Notes: generated from the sequence alone by a model not told the origin. DNA of 64,000 nucleotides from Absidia repens (GCA_002105175.1 MCGE01000002.1:558001-622000); one strand, 5' to 3'. Shown: positions 1 to 13,394, numbered from the stretch's first letter. Translations and numbers: made by a program.

Positions 1-174
1 TTCCCCTCCCCACCATGTCACCATTTTAAAACAGTCTATCATACATACAATGTATCAAAAAATGCGTTCATATTGGTTTTATTAAATAAAAAAAAAAAAG
101 GGTAGTAATATAGTATAAAAAGACTAGAATAATAAAAAAATGGGGAATACAAACAAAAAAAAAAAAAAGCTAAA

Positions 175-2665
175 CTACATGAAGAATTGAGTGTTGCCAC
201 GGGATTGATGGTGTACCAACATTTCCTCCAGTTTAAAGGCGTTCAATTCGTCCTTGATTTGTTGCGCCAAATGGGCTGTCAGTCGAGTACAAATTGCATA
301 GGGGTCAGAGGCTCGGTCATAGTCATATTTGGAAAACGTATCTTGTACCTTAGCTGTTGACACAAACCGCACATGGTGTTTCTTTTTCTTTTTCTTGAGG
401 TTCAATTTGTTGTTGCTGCTGTTGTTGTTGCTGGCCGTGGTTTTAAGGTGGAGTATGCTTCGACTTTTTGTTGTTTTTGGTTTTGTTGATAATGATTCAT
501 TACAAGTGGTTGTTGTTCTATTTCCCTTGATCCCATTTCCATCACCAGTGGATTTTAAAGCCAAGTGCGGTGATGGCCTTTTTGAAAATGAATTTGTCGA
601 TGAGGAGTGAGTGACCGTCGTTGCTGTTGGCTCGTGTAGAGTGTTCGTTGCTTCGTTGGGTATTGATGATGATGAGAGCAATCGTGATGTTGACGTTGGC
701 GAATCGATGTGATAACCCGATTGAGCTGGAGATAAAGACCAATGTGACACGGGAGAGTAGGGGGCAGTTGATTTGCTAGTGCTGCCAGGAATGCCGTTGA
801 TGTCGATGCGTAAATCAAGTGGCTTTTTGCTGTCATGTGGTAAATCTGCCGAAAGAGATGTTGGTGAAGACGATGCCGACGTAGACGATGATGCTGTGAC
901 AGATAATGAAGACTTTGATGAATGTTGGGACGATGTGGAGCATGTAGGTGAAATAATGATACTGCTGCGGGGTATATAACTAGCCGTGTCAAAAGAGTAA
1001 TCCCATGGTATTGCAGAAGTGCCATTGCGATGATCAACTGGTGCTATCGTTCTTGATATCGTGTTGTGCCTATATTCCTTGCGACCGGATGACTGAATTG
1101 GTGCTGAAGGTAAGATTGGTATCTGTGCCAAGCGTTGTTGCTGATGCTGATGCTGTTGTAATGGTGGAGGTACTGCTAAGTTGCGGCTGCTATGCCGATG
1201 GCTAGGTGAGGACGTTCTTTTCCCGTACAGAGGTGACATTTGACCTACAAATAACGTAAAATATGAAAATTGAAACCTTCATTGTAGCGATTCACTTTTT
1301 ATTGGGCTTACCTTCGATCATTTCATTGTGTTGTTGGTGTTTAGTTTGTTGTGGGTAATGAAGTGAAGAATATTTCAATGAGCTCGGTGAAGAAAACGGC
1401 CGAGAAAAATGAGACCAAGATCGATTCATAATTGACGTCGACGAGGGAGAAGCCTGAAGAGTCGCTACAGTCGGAGATGAAGAACATGACGATTTTTTCG
1501 TTGCTGGCTGTCGCGCTGGTTGTCGTGGCGATGGTGGAGGCGCTATTGCAGATGATCTTGAAGAATGGACCCAGCTAGGCTTGAATTTGGTTTTGATTTT
1601 CTCCGTAAATGAAGTACTTTTTGATCCTGAACCAATGGTCGATGATGTAGGGGTCGGTAATGCGCGCATCGTCCGTGTTGCCATTCCATTTACTGTTGAT
1701 GGTGTGGTGGTGTCGATAGAGTGGTCCAACGATGATTTTTGTTGACGAATTTTTTGAAATGCGGCTAAAAATCTTGAAGGAGGCATTGAAGGATCAGCAG
1801 CAGGTGTAGGTGGAGACTGTGGAAAATCGCCTGAAACGATATTATGAGAAAATGTCGTTTCATTATCAGAGGATGAAGCCTGAGAGAGTGTCGGAGAGCC
1901 ATAATGCGACATAGTTGATGACGAGGATGAGGATGAATACGTGTCCCTTTTGTCTTCCGCTCCAAATATGGGACGTGGTGAAGGTATTGTCGATTTGGAT
2001 GATGGTGAGTGACAACTGGAAGACGTGCCAACGTTGTTACTGTCGTGATAACAAGAAGGTTGCGATGATCGCAGTTTGCTACCGTGTTTTTCATTCGGGC
2101 GAAGATTTTGGGATTTAACCAAAGAGGAGGAGGTAGAAGAAGTGGAATGACGTTTTTCAAAGGGGGGAAGAGAATTGGGTATAGGGGTAGAAGAAGAAGG
2201 GAGAAAAATAAAATTGGAGGGCAAGCGATTATCAGGCTTCGAGCTGAGTTTAGATTTTTTCAGGGCACTGAATCTCGATCGAACGGATTTTTTTTTGTTA
2301 AATTCGGCAATTGTTAAGCTGCTATTGTCATCGCTAATCGCACTGTACTTCATATCACTTTCATTTATGCAAATAGTATCGTCCATAATTATATTTTCTG
2401 TGCCCATTTGTGGAGATAAAGTAGACGAAGGGTCTAGCGCTGCGACAGGAGAAGGGGACAAGATATATGCGGTAGCGCTTTTAGTTTCCTGATTATTCCT
2501 TATAATGAAGGAGGTGTTGTCGCCATAAGTTGATGATGCTAATATATGCTGTTGTTGCTGATTCATTTGCGTTTGAGTTGGTGTGCTACTATAAAGATGT
2601 AATGATTTTGCCGCCAAAAATTCCAGGGTATCACCTTGAGTAGAAGATGTAGAATTCAATGTCAT
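175..2665 (-). CDS. Ser-rich protein of unknown function with a conserved C-terminal block
   Basis: Two exons (2665-1312 and 1244-175) are joined by a 67-nt intron with a GTAAGC donor and a TAG acceptor, giving about 807 residues. The start is the ATG at 2665; the codon just upstream is TTG. Nearly all of the protein is low-complexity Ser/Thr/Pro/Gln sequence and is probably disordered. The last 70 or so residues differ: a Lys-rich run leads into KHHVRF, which fits the RVxF class of protein phosphatase 1 docking motifs, followed by a helical block ending in NTQFF. Such C-terminal blocks occur in fungal polarity or signalling scaffolds, but I cannot name this one. The reading frame stays open upstream to a possible acceptor at 2708, so an extra 5' exon is possible. 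The gene model is fairly secure; the function is unknown. Confidence 0.72.
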
Positions 2666-4228
2666 CAATTTGTTTTGATCAAGACCATTTAAAGTAAGAA
2701 AAGGTCCCTAAAAAAGTGTGTAGAATGCCGATAGGTTATATATTTTGTAATTTTTTCAAAGAATGAAGAAAGACATTCCAATAAATACCATGTGTCGCTG
2801 TATTTCTTTTTTATCATCATACCTTTGTTTAATTCAAATGGTCGTTTAAATATGGCGTGATCCGGTAAAATCTTCAAAAAATAATGGTATAACCAATATT
2901 GGCTAAACGATGTGAGTAATGAAATGTAAAGACCAAGTTGTTAAAAGAGGTAAAAATAAAAATCAAGTATAAAATATAAAATGAAGAAATCAGGGGCATA
3001 AAAAATCAGGGACATAACAGGAGTAAGGAAGGGATGAGATCACCCTTCAAAACTAGGCGATCAACTTTTTCGGTGGTAAGTATCTTAAAAAAGAGATACC
3101 ATTGTACATAAACAATCTTCTAGTACGTTTATTCTATCACATTAAAGCACACTGTTACCCATTTATTTGCGTATATATGAAAGACAAAAAAAAAAAAAAT
3201 CTCCTTCGTCTAAATGAGATCTTGGTGGCGCGCTTCTTGCTTCCAAAAACATTTCTAAACCACAAAAAAATGTATATCTCTATAACTCCGATCATTTTAT
3301 ATGCCCGCCCAAAAAATTGTCGTTTTTACGCCCAAAATTAACAAAACATATAACAAATCGGTGGGGGGGGGGGTGAGATTTGCGTAGAGCCTATACCCAA
3401 AATAAATACTTCATACATGCAACTAAAAGTAATTTTGTATTATTTTGATGTTTCAGTAAACATAACTATCTCGATCACCCAAAGAATTATATTGTCAATC
3501 TATCAATATCCTATAGCACAACGGAAACCACTCTGCCAATGATTTATCAGCAATAGTAGGGAGGAAGTACATGTATGATATGTACAGTACTGTACAGCAC
3601 AGTAAAGTATTTTACAATTTGAATGGAAACAGCGACAAGATTACAGGCTCGTTTTTGATGGGACAATATTTGCCTGTGGCGCAGGGGGAAGGTCGCGCAG
3701 GGGGTGATTCAGAAAATATCACTAATTGAAAAATCCCACAGGGTTCAGGAGTGACTCGATATTTCGAGTTAAAGGCAATAAACATTTTTTTTTTTCGGTA
3801 CAATTGAGCGGGAAAATAAACCTTTATCGGAATTCTGGTAATACCTTTCTTTCCCCAGACGACGAAGTAGTGCTGGATCAGGAACACCAACAGTGACTTT
3901 CTGCCTGAATAGCATCAAAACGTAATATATCGTAAAATATTGTTTACCCGTTATCAAGTTGTGAAATAAATAAAATGAGGTAAAGCACATTATATTAATA
4001 AATTCGCTAGATTATACACAGCATTGAAATTTTGCACAGTGAATTGTCCAAAACGGGCAGGGTAATATATATGGAGCAACCAGTCAGTTGTGATTTTATA
4101 ATCGTTTTAATCTCCGCAATGCGCACAATTAAAGCTGTCTTTTTACTCCTTTTTTCATTTCTTTGTTCGTTACTATTTTTCTTCTCCCCCCCCTTCCATT
4201 CCTTTTTGTTTTTTTCATATATATCCCA
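2666..4228. other. Intergenic region between divergent genes
   Basis: This 1.5-kb AT-rich stretch lies between two divergently transcribed genes and must hold both promoters. It contains a G11 homopolymer near 3361 and a perfect 16-bp palindrome at 3581-3596. On the minus strand at about 2850-2930 there is a short protein-like open stretch followed by a good GTATG donor, but no frame-compatible partner exon was found. No other gene is supported. Confidence 0.6.
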
Positions 4229-5444
<1,216 letters not shown>

Positions 5445-6069
5445 GTAGTCATATATTTTCTCTGGTTATTATGTTACATGCCCTATTTATCCCCCATTTA
5501 CAACCAATTAGCCTTATCTTTAGCCATATATCATAAAAGCACGTGCAATCTGATCCATTGTGTGTCATCATCTTCTCTTAACTATCCTATATTCAATCAA
5601 ATAAACAATATTTTTCTACTCTATTTTTTTTTTCTGAACATATATGTATATATCTATGTTGCGTGTTGTTTGCATTGCGTTTTTTCATGTGTTATATCCT
5701 CCATTTTATCATCGATCCATTTTACTTTTGACCTTGTATCATTGACCCAAAATATACGCAGCATTATTCAGTGTGAGACATCAATACCCCATTCCCCTTG
5801 CACTCTACTCGACATAAATTCAATAAACAACAATTTTTTTTTTTTTGATGATATCATGAAAACTTCCTTTTTTATTTTGCATTATTTTCTTTTTAATCAA
5901 CTAAACTATACTATAATATACTACAATTGCAATTGCAATGATGAAAAAAGCTACATTAATACGCTATCACTAGGACAATGTCATCAGTTTGATCTATTAA
6001 GAATGTACAAGTGGTTTTCTTAGTTCACGATGCTCTTTAATAGTCTATTATTGAGCATTTCTTTCTTGA
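5445..6069. other. Convergent 3' intergenic region
   Basis: This AT-rich stretch separates the 3' ends of the Ypt6 and FKBP genes and presumably holds both 3' UTRs and polyadenylation signals. The long plus-strand open frame here is built of Ile, Leu, Phe, Ser and Tyr from T-rich DNA and is not a credible gene. Confidence 0.6.
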
Positions 6070-7533
6070 TTAATTACTTACATCAAATGTGAGAGTTGCA
6101 TTTTCTGGAACATCAGGAGGTACATCATGTTCTTGATATGCCAATGCTGGAGGGACGGTTAATCGTCGCTCGCCACCTATTTTCATTCCAAAAACGCCAA
6201 GTTCCCAACCACGGATGACCTTGCCCTCGCCGATGGTAAATTCAAAGGGAGGTTCAGTAAAATGACGAGTAAATATTTGCCCACCAGATAGTTTGCCGAG
6301 ATATCGTATCCCTACCTTCAACCCATACAGCGAGTCAATGCGTACAGAAAATAAAAATCAGGACCATTGTGATAATCACCAACTATTTTTTTTTTTTTGG
6401 GGGGGGGACGCAAACTTACTCGGTCACCAGATTTTGCTGCACGTCCAGATCCAATCTTTTTGTCTTCCACCACCATGCCATTTGGAAAGCGTTTGGTTTT
6501 CAGTGTTGTATCCTCTTCTTCAATAGGATCGGTGGATAGAAAATGTGCGTGCGATGATGTTGATGATGATGATGATGGTGATATTGGAGAGGGCATTGCT
6601 GTTGATATGGAGCTGTTACCATGTGATTGCTTCGTGTCGTTGTGTTTCTTCATGTCATTACTAATCTTTTCTGTTCCAACCCGCTTTTTTCCATCCATTC
6701 GCATCCTTTGCTGCTGCTCTTCAAGGCGCTTCTGACCGTCCTTCAGTTGATGTTTCCTAATTGATTCTAAATCAAATAATCCTTGCTTTAGTATCCATGC
6801 CATTTCTAGCCTACTATGGTATCAACTTACCATTTGGCTTTGATTTCGACTTTGTCACCATGTCAGCTATTGTCTCCGCGCTTTTTCTTCGTCCCGGTGT
6901 TATTGTCGATTTCAAAGGTGAATGTGTTGATGAGACTGGTTGTCGAATAGGTTGTTCCTTTTGTGGTCTTGTTGATAATGCTGGGGGTGGATTTTGCAAT
7001 GCTGATTCTATTTTATGCGACTGCTGATTAATAGCGTCCATTAAGTTTTGGATATCTGCGCTGTTGTCACTGATGTCTGGTGAGGGCTTTGTTTGTCGTC
7101 GATCTTTTTGTTTTTTTGGTTTTCCATGAATGTTGGCATCAGCTGATCGTTTCAAATCGTATCGGATGTGATCGAGTATTGAATCGTCGTCAGAATCCTT
7201 GCCGTCAGAATCCTTGCCGTCAGAATCCTTGTCAACATGACTAAAGAGAAAAAAAAAAGTAAAGTAAATACAATTTATGCAGATACTTAAACGCCATTCC
7301 ATTAATTTACCTGTATTGTTGATAAAAATCCTCTTCTTCATCATATTCAGCGAAGCTAGCATTTCCCTCGTCAATATGATAGTCGTCACTGTCCTCTCCC
7401 ATTCTATTTTTGTTGGCTTTGATCAGATGATTGGTGGCAGGCTTGGTCGTGACTTCAGTAAGGTGATCCTTGTAGTCGTCGACATTGTCAAAAACATAAT
7501 TCCCGGTCAAATGAATAGCACTTTGTAAGATCC

Positions 7534-7564
<31 letters not shown>

Positions 7565-8141
7565 TGGGTTAATATTGACAAAGAGAATTATTCTTATATA
7601 ACTTACTTTGGGCCTTTCACAGAAAAGGTCACTACTTCACCTTCACCAAAAGTCAAGTTCATGAATTGTTGTTCCAACTATAAAAATGATTTGTTATCAG
7701 TAAACCTTTTCAACCTAAAGCAATATTGGCAACGGTCACAAAATATCATTACCCTGTGAGGAGTCAAGGCGCATAGAGAATACTTGACATTATTGACCGC
7801 GACCGTCAATGAGGAGCGCGATCTGCTGGTAATCATTTCCTCCAGAGCAGCCTGAAGTAGAAAGATAGATATTTGAACACAAAGAAAACAGTGAGTATGA
7901 CAATCAAGTTATCTTACTTATTTTTTCGAAGCTTGGTTTCCTTTACCATAGTGATGTTAAAAGGGACTGTCACCTTTTGTATGTATTGGTTTCCAGGTTC
8001 GACCTGAAGACCTATATGGCATGGATTTTTTTAGAAAAAAAATTGTAACTGTGAATAAGAATATATAATATCATTATAGTACATATATATATATATATAT
8101 GTGTTAAAGAAAAACTCACCCCAAAATCCGTGGATCGGCAT
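6070..8141 (-). CDS. Nucleoplasmin-like FKBP-type peptidyl-prolyl isomerase (Fpr3/Fpr4 class)
   Basis: Members of this class are nuclear or nucleolar histone chaperones and proline isomerases. Eight exons (8141-8120, 8011-7947, 7851-7753, 7677-7607, 7520-7311, 7240-6831, 6766-6420, 6315-6070) give 489 residues. Residues 1-110 form the N-terminal nucleoplasmin-like fold, starting MPIHGFWG and containing the family block ITMAALEE, then IHLTGNY. Acidic Asp/Glu/Ser tracts and a basic Lys-rich linker follow. The FKBP domain starts near residue 390 and includes RYLGKLSGG, GWELG, GGERRLTVP and PPDVPENATL. Two features are odd. The pocket Asp expected after Ile-Phe is Thr (IFTRHF), and the protein stops at FDVSN before the usual last strand, though a missed tiny 3' exon could restore it. 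Confidence in the family is high and in the C-terminus moderate. Confidence 0.9.
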
Positions 8142-8983
8142 AGCGTTGAATAGAGAGTCGGGAAATAGTAAAAAACGAAAAAAAGTAGTTCGAATTTTCG
8201 TTGGGATCCCTTTTGGGTTTTGAATGGGCGGTGATTTAATTGTTTTTTGGAAACCTTTTTATAGGACAAGGTAATGGTGTAAATTTCAGACAAACAGATT
8301 GGGAGAATATTATAAAAGATGGTAAATGTATATATAAACTTATCTTTAATGGTAAAATGGAAAACCTATTATTCCAGGGTTGTGACAGGAACGCCCAACG
8401 AGCAAACTAGTTTAACGTTCTTCCAAGTCACTTTCGTACACTGTCTTGAGGAATGTCTGGTTAGAAATGTCTCGGACGGCATTTCAAATTAAAATTCTTT
8501 TGCCCAATAAATTGGATCAGTTTGAATATTTCATTTAGCTCAAAAACTCTTTTTGGTTCAGGGACCGCTTGGTTTAAAAATCACGATCCATAGGCATAAA
8601 CTACCACATCAATTGCTTTAACGGTGTTAACCCCTTGAATCCGTTTATATTTATCCTAAACACAGTAATCAGATCAATCACTAATACTCAAAAAGACAGA
8701 ACACACATATATACAGTATATTTCCTTCAAATGCACCCATCGATCATCTTGGGCAACACATATTTTATTTCCTAAAATAATTCAGCAAGAAGTAATATTT
8801 AGGTCTCACTGAATATGTTAAGGATATTTATTTAATTCACAGTGAAAGTTGGACCACATAATACAATAGTAAATCCTAAAAGGGGCAAGGATGCATGATT
8901 GAAGTGTTTTTTGCTTTATATATAAAACAAACGACAACGACGTTTGAAGTTGGTCGAGAAATGGCAACAGCCAAAAATATTTT
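8142..8983. other. Intergenic, upstream of FKBP gene
   Basis: This AT-rich stretch has no supportable gene. It holds the FKBP promoter and runs into repeat copy A. Confidence 0.5.
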
Positions 8984-10035
8984 AAGCTCCGTCCACGTGA
9001 ATTTGATTTTCTTTGTATTTTCTCCGCCCTCTTTCTTTTCACTTCCTTTTTTTTCCATCCGCTTTTCTTCACCATTCAATTCCTTTGGTGTTATATTGGA
9101 CTTAGGTTAGTGTCAGGACTAGTATAAAAGGGATTTCAGCTCAGGGATTATAAGATGCATGGGGAAACCCTTTCATTTTGGAATCAGGATTTTGGACCAT
9201 CATCAGTTGGCTTTTTGAAGCTTCCATTAGCTTAGTTTAGTGCTAGTTTGTCCATAGTTTGTATTCACAACCGAATAAAACATGTCTCCTTTACCTTCTT
9301 CACTGAAAATTTTCTCATTAGTCCCCTCCATGTCTTGTACAATAGATCCCGTTTTACTACCATCATCTCAGTTGATGGGTTGAACATTGTTTTGCTTCAA
9401 TAAAATATACCCCTTTTGTCTTTCTCATTCCTTGTACACTATGCAAGCTCCCTTTTTTACAATAGTCTCTTTAGATTAGAATTGACCATTCATCGAATCT
9501 CTTGTTAGTCTCCCTCATGTTTCCTCCAATTAATCCTTCCAATAAATCCCCAAGCTACAATGAACCCCATTGTCTTTAGTTTTAGTATCCACCATTATGG
9601 TTTAATAAAATATATCTCTTTTTATTCACTGTCTTCTGATCCATTTAAACCTAAATAATGTAACTATTACATCAGTTTTGGGAGTTTCCTACCAAGCACT
9701 TGCACTCTAATCCACCCACTGTGACTACTCCCCTATGTCCCCTAGGAACTGATCGACATTCTTCGATCACTTACTATCAAAGATAGTTATATTCCTGCTC
9801 GACCAAGAATATAAATAAACCAAAGTCATGCTGTGCGTGTAGCCGCCGTTATAGAGAGTTTTACACTGTTTTCTAATATATCCATGATTATTTGCCGCAG
9901 CCCGCAAAATCCTAGAGTGATTGAATATTCTAAGTCACTTAATATGAATTGTGACCATATTCATGCTCTATCATTAGTATCAATAGACCTAGCTGTTAGC
10001 GTAATTTCCTCTATAATAAACATACTATAAGTTTT
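8984..10035 (+). repeat. Dispersed repeat, copy A (about 1.05 kb)
   Basis: This copy matches copies B (25686-26715) and C (61711-62690) along its length, by eye. Shared landmarks in order are a CCACGTGAAT head (near 8990), a pyrimidine-rich segment, AGTGTCAGGACTAG, a core around GGGATTATAAGATGCATGG (9145), TTAGCTTAGTTTAGTG, GAATAAAACATGTCTCC (about 9275), AATAGATCCC with TTACTACCAT, and a tail with GGAACTGATCGACATTC and GTCACTTAATATGAA. No long frame is shared between copies, so the element appears non-coding. The class is undecided: solo LTR, other non-autonomous transposon, or repeated non-coding transcription unit. Confidence 0.75.
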
Positions 10036-10449
10036 CCCAAGATTCTACCAATGAAAAAAATCAGTAGCTATGTCCCTTCCCTCTCCTGACATATATCCCA
10101 AATCCTAAACCTGTGATATTTGCAACGTTATTAACATATACTGACACACTAGCATATAATTCACGAAGACATATATATATATATATTCCATTTGCAAAAT
10201 CTTTATTAAAAAAGGTACATATGGAAAAGCTGTATGAATATGCAGAGCAGAAAATAAAAAAAAAAGGAAGGACAATGATAGTAAAAAACTAATAATAGAA
10301 AAACTAGAGGTAAAAATGAAATATAAAAATGCAGTGATATAGTAGGGTAATAAGGGGAGGCAAAAGGAATAAAGATATAACGAGAGAATAGATAAACAAG
10401 CACAAAAAATAAGATAAATGGAGATGAGGGGCAGATAAAAGCAGAGAGT
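10036..10449. other. 3' flank of F-box/WD40 gene
   Basis: This purine-rich, AT-rich stretch lies downstream of the minus-strand F-box gene and includes a short TA run near 10172-10184. No gene is seen. Confidence 0.5.
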
Positions 10450-12272
10450 TTAAATATCAAAATCATGGATTTCCAATACGGTGGTGCCTTCTTCGGATGT
10501 TGGAGAAAAAGTTCGGAACATGAGTAAGACGGCCTTCGATTCATTGAATTGTATTTTCCACACCGTTTTAGCTGGGTTGGCCAAGGTGCGAATAAGTCGA
10601 CCTTCTTTTCGATCCCGGAGTTTGACACGACCATCATTAGCAGCAGTCAGGATCCAGCGATCATCGCATTGAAGACAGGTGATAGAGTTATCATGCGCAG
10701 AGATCCGTTCCAGGCATTCAAATGGACTATCCCAATCCCACACACGTAAGCATCCATCCGCACCACCAGATACAAGTGTTGTCCCCATTGTGTCGTCCCC
10801 CGGCACCAGTTCTAGTTGTCCCACCAAAGAAGTATGACCATGTAAAGTTGCCAACCAATCACCTGTATCAACGGACCACACCCGAATGTGTGTACCAAGA
10901 GAGCCAGCAGCCACCTTAATCCCATCCGTCACAATAGAGTAGATGTTAGATTGATGACCTACCAGAACATGACGACATTCACCGGTAGTCAGATCCCACA
11001 CCCGCGCAGTATTATCGTACGACCCAGAAACAAGCACATTCCCACAAATATCCAGGCACCGTACACTGTTTTGATGACCATAGAGTACATGTTTCACGGT
11101 TCCTTGTTCTACGTTCCAGATGCGTAAGGTACAGTCTCTTGAGCCAGTCACTGCCACTTGCTTATCTTTCATTTTCAAACACCGTACTGTTGAGATGTGT
11201 CCCCGCATGGTATGTTGCAGTTCACCAGTTTCCAAATTCCAGACACGGACGTCTCTGTCAAATACACACACACACATAAAAAAAAAAAAAAAAAAAAGAA
11301 AAAACACAATTGGGATTGATGAGTAAATCGTTTGATTTTTTTTTTTTTTTTTTTTTTTTTTCAAGGAGGGAGTGATATTATTTACCTATCGCATCCAGCA
11401 GAGACTAAAATCCGTTGTTGATCGTCAAGATTTTCAATATGGTCATCGCCTTTAAATTGTAATGCCCACACACCACCTTCATGGCCAATCAGACTTCGTA
11501 CCTTGTTACCAGTAGCAGTATCAAAAACTTCGATACGATGGTTTTCGCATCCTACTACAATATACTTGTCATCACATTGAAGCGAGGTCACCAATCCATC
11601 CAAGCCTTGTTCCACCACCTTGACATGACCGCCCTTTTTCCACGCCGTTGCAATGCTGTATTTTTTGACAAAGTGATCCCGATAAGAAAAGGAGGACGCC
11701 GTATCAATGTCAGTGTACTGATAATTTGTATTGTTGTATTCGTCACCACCGCCGTTAGCCAAAAATGAGCCACCAGCAGTTGAAGACATGGTATTGCTGT
11801 AGTTACAAAAGAAGGGTTGTCGTCTATATTGATGTAAATCGCACATATTCTTCCACGTTGTTTCGTCTTTGAGCAAGCCATTCCAATGTTTAGAGACACA
11901 TGCCATATTGCCCAGTGTGGGTGGATCATGAATAAAGGAGACAATATAAAGGGCAAGTTCAATGGGTAAACGTTTCAAAAAGTCAACCTTGAGGCGAAGA
12001 TTCACCATACCATGTAAAAAAGAAAGTTGACCATTGTCACAATGATTAACAATTTCAGAGAGGAGCCATTCTTGTTGCTGTGAAGAGAGTTTTTGGAAGG
12101 AGGTTTTGAGTTGGTCTATCCTTAAGATAGGGTCTAGTATGACAGAAGAGGAAGACGAAGAAGACGAAGAAGGAGAAGAAGGAAGGGGTAGAGGGAACGA
12201 AGACGGTGGAGGAGGACTAGGTGGAGTATGAGGGAATCCAATCTTCTCTTGAATCGTAAATGGTATAGTCAT
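10450..12272 (-). CDS. F-box/WD40 protein, SCF ubiquitin-ligase substrate receptor (Cdc4/Pop1-like)
   Basis: Proteins of this design recruit (usually phosphorylated) substrates to an SCF ubiquitin ligase. Two exons (12272-11386 and 11254-10450) are separated by a 131-nt intron containing poly-A/T runs; phase 2 joins cleanly at CDR-DVRVW, giving 563 residues. The N-terminus has Pro and Ser runs. The F-box lies at about 94-140 (FLKRLPIELALYIVSFI, then ACVSKHWNGLLKDETTW). From residue 225 onward there are seven to eight WD40 blades, with repeats such as SAGCDRDVRVW, TGSRDCTLRIW, SGSYDNTARVW and SGGADGCLRVW. The last blade is weak. It resembles Cdc4, Pop1 or Met30 in architecture; which one is orthologous cannot be judged by eye. 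Confidence 0.9.
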
Positions 12273-13155
12273 GGAAGAATATTCTAATGTTTTGGGCTAA
12301 TTGATAAATAAAGAGAAAAAAGGGGGAGGGCAAAGAGGGGAGATTTGGTTTGGAAAAAAATCCGAAACTTTTTTGATTTGTCCATGTTTCAATGTCCGCA
12401 GAGTGGCTCGAAAATATCTTCTACATGGTATCCAATAAACCAAGAAAAACAAAATATATAATCTACTAATAGCCGTTCAATTCAAGCAGTTGCATTATTT
12501 AATACTTCAATCCAAGCGATCATACTATAAATATATGTGTATATGTAATATAGTGGGTATAGGTGTGTGATAGTGGAAGCATACAGACACGGAAAAGGAG
12601 TGCTAATATTAATATACAACACCTATCTGTTTCTTTTTATGCAAATATCATCAGTATATCAGTACCACCAACAATAATAACTCCAAAATCAGTCAATGCA
12701 ACATCAGCATCAACCTACTCTATTGTGAACTTTCAGCCAAATATATCTATATGAATATGTATATTGCTTAGAAATTGTTGGTTTTAAAAAAGTTTTGATT
12801 TGTAAAGCATATGATCACATCAGAATATATGTGAAAAAAAAGAAATGCTCCTCGTTCAGCGGTGATTGAAATGTAATACATATAAAGATTTTTCACAGAA
12901 TAAGAAATGGAGGGGCACAAAATAAACCAAGTGGAGAGGCACAATCAGTATAAAAGAAAAAGGCACAATTCTTAGAGAAAATGAATGCAAAGAGATTGTC
13001 TTTATTGCTTGTATAAAAAGTGGTAATATATAATCAATGTACTGATATAAGAATAAATAGTAATCAAGGATAATAATAAAAGAGAGGTGGGGATAGTAAG
13101 TATAAACTAAAAGGATGAGAGGGTAAAGATTCTATCAAAATAAAAAAAGGCGGAT
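12273..13155. other. Intergenic region
   Basis: About 0.9 kb lies between the F-box start and the zinc transporter stop, both on the minus strand. It holds the F-box promoter and the transporter 3' UTR. No gene is supported. Confidence 0.5.
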
Positions 13156-13358
13156 CTAGTTTCTAGGTGTGCAAATTTGAGGTCGGCAATGGTTTTGGAA
13201 GTTGCTTTGATCAGATTCAATTTGCAATGTGCTATGATGGACACCATACATATCACAGATGATTCTTTGGGATTTTGTCAAAATATCGTCGTATTTGTCA
13301 AATGCATCTCTGTCGATGGATATGTGCGCCGTTAATGAGCTTTTCCCTGTATCAGAAA

Positions 13359-13394
<36 letters not shown>

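Noticed and set aside
555..1037. Open frames on both strands inside the Ser-rich gene
   Set aside because: These are shadow frames of a low-complexity repeat-coded gene.
5478..6023. 181-codon open frame between Ypt6 and FKBP
   Set aside because: The composition follows AT/T-rich DNA, with no domain, no splice context and a position in convergent 3' UTRs.
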